DNA of 35,989 bases, taken from positions 1-35,989 of the forward strand of contig CACYXI010000048.1 in NCBI GenBank assembly GCA_902778265.1. The letters are read 5' to 3'. Each line of letters starts with the position of its first letter. Position 1 is the first letter of the stretch. The position numbers were made by a program, and so were the translations under genes. Below the pieces are notes generated by a model, which had not been told where the DNA came from, ran no database searches, and saw only the letters and a list, made by a program, of their open reading frames with translations. Below are positions 29,924 through 35,989 of this stretch, one piece after another. The DNA comes from an uncultured Bacteroidales bacterium (GTDB taxonomy: Bacteria > Bacteroidota > Bacteroidia > Bacteroidales > Bacteroidaceae).

Positions 29924-30018
29924 TAATGTCCTAATTAATGTAATCATAAACATTAATATTACCCCCTCTCCCCATTTTTTATATCAGATATTATGATCAT
30001 CCGCATTTGCCCGACAGC

Positions 30019-30206
30019 GCCCCGAAGGGGCAAAAACTCATAGTCTAGGGCATCGCCCTAGGTAGATGTAGGTTGGTAATTTCGCCCTGAATGGGCAAAA
30101 GCATTTATTCTTATTAGAGCTTTTGCCCTTACAGGGCGAATATACTAACTGCCTTGTACATAGGGCGTTGCCCTATGCTAAGTGCAGACCTTGCCCTTTT
30201 CAGGGC
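30019..30206. repeat. Palindromic element family 2, copy 2
   Basis: About 188 bp with the same order of parts as copy 1: GCCCCGAAGGGGC, AACTCATAGTCTAGGGCATCG, a central GGGCAAAAGC/GCTTTTGCCC stem, TAGGGCGTTGCCCTA and GCCCTTTTCAGGGC. The central stem is less perfect than in copy 1 (CTGAAT against CTGTAA). It lies 670 bp from copy 1. Confidence 0.85.
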
Positions 30207-30338
30207 GCATGTCAGCATGATGCGGATAATCATTTCGGATATTATGTTATGTTTATGCTCAAACATACAAAATAAAGACGGTGTGGGTTGAAACCACAGC
30301 GTCGTAAAGAACCTTTTTCTTCTGTCTTTCGTCAAATT

Positions 30339-30496
30339 CCGTCATTAACGTCATTAGTCATTTTCGTCATTAAGCGAGTTGATAACGGGCGAAAATCGGC
30401 TATATAGTAAATATATTTTATATATTTACTATATAGAGGCAAAAATCCCCCCACGCACTTCCCTTAATGACGAAAATGACTAATGACTAATGACGG
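30339..30496. repeat. GTCATTA-type inverted repeat with central AT palindrome
   Basis: Arms 30339-30374 (CCGTCATTAACGTCATTAGT..., TCATTTTCGTCATTAAG) and 30463-30496 are inverse copies with small differences, each made of GTCATTA/TAATGAC heptamers. In the middle CTATATAGTAAATATA (30400-30415) pairs perfectly with 30421-30436 around TTTTA. Confidence 0.8.
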
Positions 30497-30633
30497 GAAG
30501 TATTGAAACGCTAAAAACACCTTCCGAAAATTTCTCTCTCTCTGTATCAATGAGTTACAAGTGTAAAATGCAATTTCTTAGAAAATGACATGAAAAAATC
30601 ATGTTACTTCGTGGTTTTCGGAGGAAATTGTTG

Positions 30634-30693
30634 TAACTTTGCACTCGTCAAACCGAAGGACGTGCGCCAGCCTTTGGGCTGACACGCACTTTT
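30634..30693 (+). ncRNA. Candidate short transcript: promoter -7 followed by hairpin and T-run
   Basis: TAACTTTG-CAC (30634-30641) is a typical -7 element; downstream GTGCG (30662-30666) and AGCC (30669-30672) pair with GGCT (30677-30680) and CGCAC (30685-30689), followed by TTTT. No ORF starts here. A very short RNA or a relic of a lost gene's leader are both possible. Confidence 0.3.
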
Positions 30694-30805
30694 GACTTCG
30701 TGCGAGCCAGGCCACGAGCGGAAAATAAATGAAAAATGAACAATGAAAAATTATAAAACCTAAATTACGCTTTCCAATCAAAGGCCACGTGCGGAAATAC
30801 TAACT

Positions 30806-30953
30806 TGTATTTTCATTTTTCACTTTTCACTTTTCATTTAACCAAGGCCGCTGCAAGTCCGTTCCAAATCCGTTGCAAATCCCATTCCGGAATGGGAGAT
30901 TGAAGGGCGATAAAGGGAAATAAATGAAAAATGAAAAGTGAAAAATGAAAAAT
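30806..30953. repeat. TGAAAA-type inverted repeat
   Basis: TTTTCATTTTTCACTTTTCA on the left (near 30810-30838) and its inverse ATGAAAAATGAAAAGTGAAA on the right (near 30926-30945) flank GC-richer sequence with CCATTCCGGAATGG (a perfect 14-bp palindrome). Similar TGAAAAA units also occur near 30728-30748. Confidence 0.55.
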
Positions 30954-30955
30954 AG

Positions 30956-31128
30956 TTTGCGACTTCGCGGCTTTGCGTTTAGCATCACGCAGAGGCGCAG
31001 AGACACAGAGATTAAATAAACTTTGCGACTTCGCGACTTTGCGTTTGAAAAAAAATGGGCGGTGACAACAAAACGCAAAACCGTCAAGACGCAGAGATAA
31101 AAACTTTGCGACTTCGCGACTTTGCGTT
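30956..31128. repeat. Three direct repeats of TTTGCGACTTCGCG(A/G)CTTTGCGTT
   Basis: Copies start at 30956, 31022 and 31105; the first has G and the others A at the variable base. Between them is CACGCAGAGGCGCAGAGACA, a sequence type seen as intergenic repeats in several bacterial phyla. They lie just downstream of the inositol-phosphate synthase stop (minus strand). No coding function is seen. Confidence 0.75.
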
Positions 31129-31161
31129 CTGAAAAAATCCGAGTATAGCGGTGAATGTGAA

Positions 31162-32469
31162 TTAATCGATCTCTTCGTCTGCCTCATAGCCACCCATCTC
31201 GCGGATAGCGTTCTTCAGCATGGTGTATTGCTGGTATAGATGGTTGATGGCTTCTTCACCCTGAGTATAGTCGTGCATTGGAGACTTGAGGTAGAAGCTG
31301 AGGAAACGCTGAATACCGAACCTTCCTGCGCGAGCTGCAAGGTCGGAGAGCAAGCAGAGGTCGAGGCAGAGTGGGGCAGCGAGGATAGAGTCACGGCAGA
31401 GGAAATTGATCTTGATCTGCATTGGATAGCCCATCCAGCCAAAGATGTCGATATTGTCCCAACCTTCCTTGTTGTCGTTGCGAGGTGGGTAGTAGTTGAT
31501 ACGTACCTTGTGGTAGTAATCTGTATAGAGGTCAGGCTGATCCTCTGGTTTCAGAATCGTCTCAAGCGTAGAGAGCTTTGAAACCTCCTTGGTACGGAAA
31601 TTGGCTGGCTCATCGAGCACGAGACCGTCACGATTGCCAAGAATGTTGGTTGAGAACCATCCGCTAAGACCAAGGCAGCGAGTGCCGATGATAGGGGAGA
31701 AGCCAGACTTCACGAGCGTCTGACCTGTCTTGAAATCCTTACCTGCGATTGGCATCTTTGTCTTCTCGGCCATTTCCCACATAGCAGGGATGTCAACGGT
31801 GGTGTTTGGAGCACCCATGATGAAAGGAGCGTTTTCTGCAAGGGCTGCGTAGGCATAGCACATGGAAGGAGCGATGTTCTCGGTATCGTTGGCCTTCATA
31901 GCAGCCTCAAGATGTTCGAGCGTGTCGTGCACCTCCATATTAACAGGAACGTAGATCTCGGTAGATGCAGCCCAAAGCACTACGATACGAGCGCAGTCGT
32001 TCTTAGCCTTGAAATCGCGTATGTCCTGACGAAGAGCCTCTACCATATCCCAGCGAGTCTTACAGTCCTTCATGTTGTCACCTTCCAGTCGCTTAGCGAA
32101 GTTCTTGTCAAAAGCAGCCTTCATAGGCACAATCTGCTCAAGCTCGTCCTTGACAGGATTGATATCCTTCTCCTTGAGCACCTCGCAGTACATGGCACTC
32201 TGGTATGCGTTTTGTGGATACACATCCCAGCAACCGAACACGATGTCGTTGAGGTCGGTCAATGGAACGATATCCTTATAAGGGAGATATTCCTTGTCGG
32301 CACCCTTGCCAACGCGAATCTTATCATATTGAGTCATGGAACCGATTGGCTTGGTCAGTCCCTTGCGAGTCATAAGAACGCCTGTCATGAAGGTTGTTGC
32401 CACGGCACCATTGCCTACAACTAAAATTCCTAATTTGCCTTCAGCAGGCTTTACTTTATTTTCTTTCAT
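31162..32469 (-). CDS. ino1: Inositol-3-phosphate synthase
   Basis: 435 residues. It converts glucose 6-phosphate to 1D-myo-inositol 3-phosphate with NAD, the first step to inositol lipids. The NAD site is GILVVGNGAVATTFMTGVL (about 14-32). IVVLWAASTEIYVPV, NGAP-type FIMGAPNTTVDIP, GKDFKTGQTLVKS and the C-terminal DSILAAPLCLDLCLLSDLA are conserved catalytic and tetramer segments. In Bacteroides the homologous enzyme feeds phosphatylinositol and inositol sphingolipid synthesis, but here none of the usual partner genes is adjacent. It has a -7 element at 32495-32502 and is monocistronic; downstream lie only repeats. Confidence 0.92.
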   Translation of the reverse strand: MKENKVKPAEGKLGILVVGNGAVATTFMTGVLMTRKGLTKPIGSMTQYDKIRVGKGADKEYLPYKDIVPLTDLNDIVFGCWDVYPQNAYQSAMYCEVLKEKDINPVKDELEQIVPMKAAFDKNFAKRLEGDNMKDCKTRWDMVEALRQDIRDFKAKNDCARIVVLWAASTEIYVPVNMEVHDTLEHLEAAMKANDTENIAPSMCYAYAALAENAPFIMGAPNTTVDIPAMWEMAEKTKMPIAGKDFKTGQTLVKSGFSPIIGTRCLGLSGWFSTNILGNRDGLVLDEPANFRTKEVSKLSTLETILKPEDQPDLYTDYYHKVRINYYPPRNDNKEGWDNIDIFGWMGYPMQIKINFLCRDSILAAPLCLDLCLLSDLAARAGRFGIQRFLSFYLKSPMHDYTQGEEAINHLYQQYTMLKNAIREMGGYEADEEID

Positions 32470-32494
32470 TAGTTTGTAATTATATATTCTGATG

Positions 32495-32502
32495 CAAAGT
32501 TA
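32495..32502 (-). promoter_or_regulatory. Promoter -7 element of ino1
   Basis: TAACTTTG on the minus strand, followed by CATC, 26 bases before the ATG at 32469. No TTTG at the expected -33 distance. Confidence 0.6.
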
Positions 32503-32665
32503 ACGAAAAAAACACACATCTATGTTTACTTTTTAAACAAGGTTTAGTTTTCTAACATATTTTAATATATGTATTAACCGAAATAGACAATAGTTTGTTC
32601 GAATACTCTGCATTAAAGATTCTTTTATTGGTTAGGATTTCGAACTTGTGATTCGAAGTATAAAA

Positions 32666-32692
32666 GAAAAAGCCAACCTGTAAAGGTTGGCT
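32666..32692 (-). terminator. Terminator after the tRNA-Arg pair
   Basis: On the minus strand AGCCAACCT and AGGTTGGCT (32671-32679, 32684-32692) form a perfect 9-bp stem followed by TTTTT (32666-32670). It begins four bases after the downstream tRNA. Confidence 0.9.
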
Positions 32693-32695
32693 GTG

Positions 32696-32769
32696 TGATT
32701 CGTGCAGGATTCAAACCTGCAACCTTCTGATCCGTAGTCAGATGCTCTATTCAGTTGAGCTAACGAACC
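32696..32769 (-). tRNA. tRNA-Arg(ACG), downstream copy
   Basis: Read on the minus strand: acceptor GGTTCGT with ACGAATC, D arm GCTC...GAGC, anticodon arm TCTGA-CTACGGA-TCAGA with anticodon ACG, T arm GCAGG-TTTGAAT-CCTGC, discriminator A. CCA is not encoded. Identical over its full length to the copy at 32806-32879. Confidence 0.95.
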
Positions 32770-32805
32770 AATATTGCAAAATCCCGAATTTCTAACCTTT
32801 GAAAG

Positions 32806-32879
32806 TGATTCGTGCAGGATTCAAACCTGCAACCTTCTGATCCGTAGTCAGATGCTCTATTCAGTTGAGCTAACGAACC
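32806..32879 (-). tRNA. tRNA-Arg(ACG), upstream copy
   Basis: Same 74-base sequence and folding as the other copy, 36 bases upstream of it in the direction of transcription. Both should be cut from one transcript started at the promoter at 32910-32941. ACG is normally edited to ICG by TadA to read CGU, CGC and CGA. Confidence 0.95.
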
Positions 32880-32909
32880 GTTTCTTTTGTTATTTCTGAT
32901 TTGCGGGTG

Positions 32910-32941
32910 CAAAGGTAGTCATTATTCCTGAGATTCCCAAA
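32910..32941 (-). promoter_or_regulatory. Promoter of the tRNA-Arg pair
   Basis: On the minus strand TTTG (32938-32941), a 20-base spacer and TACCTTTG (32910-32917): consensus -33/-7. Start expected about 31 bases before the first tRNA. Confidence 0.8.
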
Positions 32942-32988
32942 TGTTTCAGCCTAAAAAATCATTGATACTCTCAGACTATTGATTTATG

Positions 32989-33252
32989 TCAATTAATACT
33001 GCAAGAAGTCATCTCTTTTAGTGCCTTACTTAGCTGATCTGGGCAACTCGTCATTTTGTTGCCACAACGTATGCCTTCAAGGCGATTTATGACATCTTCA
33101 GCCTTCATTCCCTTGACCAAGGAGGAGATACCGCTGGTATTTCCGTTGCATCCGCCAAGGAATCGTACCTCCTCAACGACGTTATCGTCATTAAGGAGGA
33201 CACGAATTGCCTTTGCGCATGTGCCTTGTGTTTCGTAAACGAGTTCTTTCAT
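32989..33252 (-). CDS. TSCPD-domain protein (TIGR03905-like)
   Basis: 87 residues. The whole protein is one small domain; MTSCPDQLSKAL (about 67-78) is the TSCPD signature, with Cys12 (GTCAKAI), Cys35 (GGCNGN), Cys63 (RCGNK) and Cys70 as possible metal or redox ligands. The same domain is found at the end of some ribonucleotide reductases, but a stand-alone protein of this kind has no assigned function. Its ATG overlaps the last base of yebC, so the two are cotranslated. Confidence 0.85.
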   Translation of the reverse strand: MKELVYETQGTCAKAIRVLLNDDNVVEEVRFLGGCNGNTSGISSLVKGMKAEDVINRLEGIRCGNKMTSCPDQLSKALKEMTSCSIN

Positions 33253-34001
33253 TACTCCTCTACGCCTTCTGGCTTCATGTTAGTATATACGTTCTGAACG
33301 TCGTCGAACTCTTCGAGCTTCTCAACCATCTTGTCGATAGTAGCGCGCTGCTCAGCGTCAACGTCCTTTGTGTCGTTAGGGATATAGGTGAACTCACCAC
33401 CGATTTCCTCGAAGCCCTGCTCCTCAAGATACTTCTGGATCTGAGCGTAAGACTTAGGATCACCGTAGATAGTGATTGTTGTTTCGTCCTTATCCTCGTC
33501 GTAGTTCTCATCGTACTCGTCGTCAACGTTGAGGTCGATAAGCTCAAGGATGAGGTCGTCCATGTCAACGCCGTCCTTCTTCTTGAAAGTGAACACGCAC
33601 TTGTGGTCGAAGAGGAATGCGAGTGAACCTGTTGTACCGAGGTTACCAGCGAACTTGTTGAATACTGAGCGAACGTCAGCTACGGTACGTGTTGTGTTGT
33701 CGGTAAGGGTATCAACGAATACAGCGATTCCGTGAGGGCCATATCCCTCGTATGTAACCTCCTTGTATGCGCTCTTGTCCTTTCCGAGAGCGTTCTTGAT
33801 AGCGCGCTCGATGTTATCCTTAGGCATGTTCTCACGCTTACATGTAGCGATGATAGAACGGAGTGTAGGGTTGTTTTCTGGTTCTGGACCGCCGCTCTGT
33901 ACTGCGATTGCGATCTGCTTGCCCAGACGTGTGAATGTCTTTGCCATGTGGCCCCAACGCTTCAACTTGGTAGCCTTACGGTATTCAAATGCTCTTCCCA
34001 T
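33252..34001 (-). CDS. yebC: YebC/PmpR/TACO1-family regulator
   Basis: 249 residues. MGRAFEYRKATKLKRWGHMAKTFT (first 20: MGRAFEYRKATKLKRWGHMA) matches the conserved N-terminus, followed by AVQSGGPEPENNPTLRSIIA, the MPKDNIERAIKNA helix and YEGYGPHGIAVFVDTLTDN (about 85-103). Members were described as transcription factors and, more recently, as translation factors relieving ribosome stalling at proline runs. A notable acidic stretch (DDEYDENYDEDKDE, about 165-178) fills a loop in the third domain. It overlaps the TSCPD gene by one base. No clear promoter was found upstream. Confidence 0.93.
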   Translation of the reverse strand: MGRAFEYRKATKLKRWGHMAKTFTRLGKQIAIAVQSGGPEPENNPTLRSIIATCKRENMPKDNIERAIKNALGKDKSAYKEVTYEGYGPHGIAVFVDTLTDNTTRTVADVRSVFNKFAGNLGTTGSLAFLFDHKCVFTFKKKDGVDMDDLILELIDLNVDDEYDENYDEDKDETTITIYGDPKSYAQIQKYLEEQGFEEIGGEFTYIPNDTKDVDAEQRATIDKMVEKLEEFDDVQNVYTNMKPEGVEE

Positions 34002-34052
34002 GAAAATTTATAAAAAATTTTAATGAATAATGAATAATGAGTAATTAATAAT

Positions 34053-34163
34053 TTAGGATGATTTTATTGACTCATCGTCAATCACAAACACATCATCTTC
34101 ATTATTGTTGTTATTATTATTGTTTATTGATTTCTTAGCGGTGCGGATAATTAATAATGAGTA
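34053..34163 (-). other. Short open frame with Asn8 run, possible C-terminal gene remnant
   Basis: Thirty-six codons with no start: IIRTAKKSI, eight Asn, then EDDVFVIDDESIKSS and a stop. The acidic end looks like a real protein C-terminus, and element D lies 38 bp upstream, so this may be the tail of a disrupted gene. AT-rich low complexity could also produce it by chance. Confidence 0.2.
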
Positions 34164-34200
34164 TCAGAGATGCTACATTTCGCGCGCATACATTATATTT

Positions 34201-34463
34201 AACGTTAGTTTGACGAATAAGCTCTGAAAGAGCGACACCTAATAGGGCAGTCCGATAGGGCTGTTGTTATGTTGGTGCGTGATTTGCGGAGCGCTGTAAG
34301 TGCGACACCTGAAGACTTTAGATGTCGGTCCTTCAGACCTCATACCCTAAAATCTGTCTATATAACAGCCCTTACGGACTGCCCTTTTAGGTGCCGCTCC
34401 TTCAGAGCTTCTTCAATCACATTTTTTCAACAACATACAAGTTGATGAAATTCGTAGAACTAA
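34201..34463. repeat. Palindromic element family 1, copy D
   Basis: About 263 bp between yebC and pheT. Left end AACGTTAGTTTGACGAATAA, arm AGCTCTGAAAGAGCGACACC, AATAGGGCAGTCCGATAGGG; core GAGCGCTGTAAGTGCGACAC ... ATGTCGGTCCTTCAGACCTC; right arm AACAGCCCTTACGGACTGCC, AGGTGCCGCTCCTTCAGAGC. Same orientation as A and B. The remaining spacer 34002-34200 is AT-rich without a gene. Confidence 0.88.
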
Positions 34464-34503
34464 TTATTCACTATTAATTATTAATTTATGAATGAGATTA
34501 TTT

Positions 34504-35989
34504 CTATCTCAAAGTAGCGTTAAGCTGCTTTGTAAGATTAGAAATAATCTTATTCATAACAGCCTCGATCTGCTTGTCGCCCATTGTCTTCTCGGTGTCC
34601 TGAAGGATGAAGTTCACAGCGTATGACTTCTTGCCCTCTGGGAGGTTCTTACCTTCATATACGTCGAAGAGCTCAACCTTCTTGAGGAGCTTCTTCTCTG
34701 ACTGACGCGCAATCTGCTCGATCTGTGCGAACTCAATGTTCTTGTCGATAAGAAGGGCGAGGTCACGGCTAACGGCAGGGAACTTGCTTATCTCCTGGAA
34801 ATCGACAGAGCCGTTCTTTACTGCCTTTGTTACGAGTGTCCAGTTGATGTCAGCGAAATAGACCTCACGCTCGATGTCAGCCTTGTGCTGAATCTTCTTG
34901 CTAACGATACCCATCTCAACGAACACCTTGCCACCGCGATTCTTGAGTGTGAGGCCTGTTGAGAAGATGTCGTTTGTTGTCTTTTCTGTAACAAGCATAC
35001 CCTGTGGCATGCCGATACGACGGAGAATGTTATCAACGAATGCCTTCAGCTCGTAGAAGCTTGTGTCCTCGTCGGCATGAATCCAAGAACCCTCAACGCG
35101 CTTACCTGTAAGCCAGAGACCGAGGTGGTTCTCTTCCTTGTAAGCCTTCATAGGATTCTCGTTGTCGCGCTTCTCCTCATCGTGCTCGTAGCAGTTACCG
35201 AACTCGAAGAAACGGAGGTTAGGATTCTTACGGTTAGCGTTGCGCATGATTGACTCAAGACCACCGAAGAGCAATGTCTGACGCATTACGTTAAGGTCAG
35301 AGCTCAATGGGTTGAAAATCTTAACGCACTTGTCCTCTGGGTATGACTGAAGCTCAGAGTAGTAAGCACCCTTGGTGAGTGAGTTGTTCAGAATCTCGTT
35401 GAAACCTGCGCCTACAAGCTGCTCGGCAACGAGGTTAGCCATCTTATGACGCTGATCCTCGAAGTCCTTGATAACGAGTGAAGACTTCAACTGAGTTGGA
35501 ATCTCTACATTATTATAGCCATAGATACGGAGAATATCCTCAACAACGTCGCATGGACGCTGTACGTCAACGCGGAATGCAGGGATGGTGATGTCAAGTC
35601 CTTCAGCATCCTCCTTGTTGATCTCGATGTCGAGAGAAGTGAGGATAGACTTGATCATGTCGTTGCCAATCTCCTTACCGATGAGGTTGTTGACGTATGA
35701 GTAGTCAATACGAATCTGTGGGTTAGCGATTGGGGTAGGATACTCGTCGCGAATCTGCATACTTACCTTACCGCCAGCTAGCTGCTGACAAAGAATAGCA
35801 GCCTGCTTGAGTGCGTAGATTGTGCCGTTTGGATCAATGCCACGTTCGAAACGGAAGCTTGCATCAGTAGAAAGACCGTGACGGCGAGCAGACTTACGAA
35901 TCCATGTTGGGTGGAAGTAAGCTGACTCCAGAACCACGTTCTTTGTTGTCTCGTATGTGCCAGAACCCTTACCGCCGAATACACCAGCG
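34504..35989 (-). CDS. pheT: Phenylalanyl-tRNA synthetase beta subunit (N-terminal part beyond window)
   Basis: The frame continues past the window edge: the codons before the ATG-less internal MVLESAYF read AGVFGGKGSGTYETTKN, so the gene starts to the right of 35989. About 495 of an expected ~820 residues are present. Visible parts in order: end of the B3/B4 domain (SARRHGLSTDASFRFERGID), the B5 DNA-binding-like domain (VNNLIGKEIG ... DVVEDILRIYGYNNVEIP), the catalytic-like core (NPLSSDLNVMRQTLLFGGLE) and the C-terminal FDX-ACB anticodon-binding domain (FPAVSRDLALLIDKNIEFAQ). With PheS it charges tRNA-Phe. Element D separates it from yebC. Confidence 0.95.
   Translation of the reverse strand, partial: AGVFGGKGSGTYETTKNVVLESAYFHPTWIRKSARRHGLSTDASFRFERGIDPNGTIYALKQAAILCQQLAGGKVSMQIRDEYPTPIANPQIRIDYSYVNNLIGKEIGNDMIKSILTSLDIEINKEDAEGLDITIPAFRVDVQRPCDVVEDILRIYGYNNVEIPTQLKSSLVIKDFEDQRHKMANLVAEQLVGAGFNEILNNSLTKGAYYSELQSYPEDKCVKIFNPLSSDLNVMRQTLLFGGLESIMRNANRKNPNLRFFEFGNCYEHDEEKRDNENPMKAYKEENHLGLWLTGKRVEGSWIHADEDTSFYELKAFVDNILRRIGMPQGMLVTEKTTNDIFSTGLTLKNRGGKVFVEMGIVSKKIQHKADIEREVYFADINWTLVTKAVKNGSVDFQEISKFPAVSRDLALLIDKNIEFAQIEQIARQSEKKLLKKVELFDVYEGKNLPEGKKSYAVNFILQDTEKTMGDKQIEAVMNKIISNLTKQLNATLR

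Noticed and set aside
32697-32879. The two 74-bp identical units as an integrative-element attachment duplication
   Set aside because: They are complete tRNA-Arg genes 36 bp apart with one promoter and one terminator; no integrase or element lies between them.
25321-34463. Family 1 boxes (GGTGCGACACC) as DNA-uptake sequences for ComEC
   Set aside because: Attractive because comEC is flanked, but the boxes occur only inside the palindromic elements here and uptake words are short and spread evenly; no support from one window.

Overview
The window looks like a chromosomal segment of a Bacteroidales bacterium, most probably Prevotella or a close relative (Prevotellaceae). The evidence is the gene content (TlpA/DUF4369 lipid-envelope proteins, a DUF4296 lipoprotein, type 2 IleRS, inositol-phosphate synthase), start sites that mostly lack a Shine-Dalgarno sequence, and repeated Bacteroidetes-type promoters with a TAnnTTTG -7 element and, where visible, a TTTG -33 element about 18-20 bases upstream. 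No phage, plasmid, transposase or CRISPR array was seen.

Left part (1-9.9 kb): the end of rpsR and rplI (ribosomal proteins), fabD (fatty-acid synthesis), a cytoplasmic GH13 alpha-amylase-like enzyme carrying an in-frame repeat insertion, a 650-bp palindrome-rich spacer, three tandem paralogous secreted thioredoxin-like (TlpA) proteins, and a divergent acyl-CoA ligase. Middle (9.9-25.2 kb): ftsY-rimO, an HU gene followed one base later by a remarkable HU/transmembrane/LysM fusion, ileS, a tight dksA-like/lspA/DUF4296-lipoprotein/glycosidase run with overlapping genes, recR, a small membrane protein, a GNAT acetyltransferase, tRNA-Asp and a COG2509 FAD protein.

Right part (25.2-36 kb): a repeat archipelago. 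Four copies of a roughly 250-bp nested-palindromic element (A-D), two copies of a second palindromic family, an AT-rich MITE-like element, a run of consecutive hairpins and several smaller inverted repeats surround comEC, a secreted protein, an orphan antitoxin with a stub of its toxin, and inositol-3-phosphate synthase. Two identical tRNA-Arg genes, a TSCPD protein, yebC and the 3' part of pheT close the window on the minus strand.

How the genes fit together: most are single housekeeping units for translation (rpsR, rplI, ileS, pheT, rimO, yebC, tRNAs), membrane targeting and lipoprotein maturation (ftsY, lspA) and lipid supply (fabD, acyl-CoA ligase, inositol-phosphate synthase). The most original candidates are the HU-TM-LysM protein, which by architecture could tether the nucleoid to the cell wall; the tlpA triplication with a different CxxC in every copy; a 110-base two-frame overlap between a lipoprotein and a glycosidase signal peptide; and the dense set of palindromic repeat families, one of which sits inside a coding region. 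Functions are inferred by reading motifs; no database search was possible.
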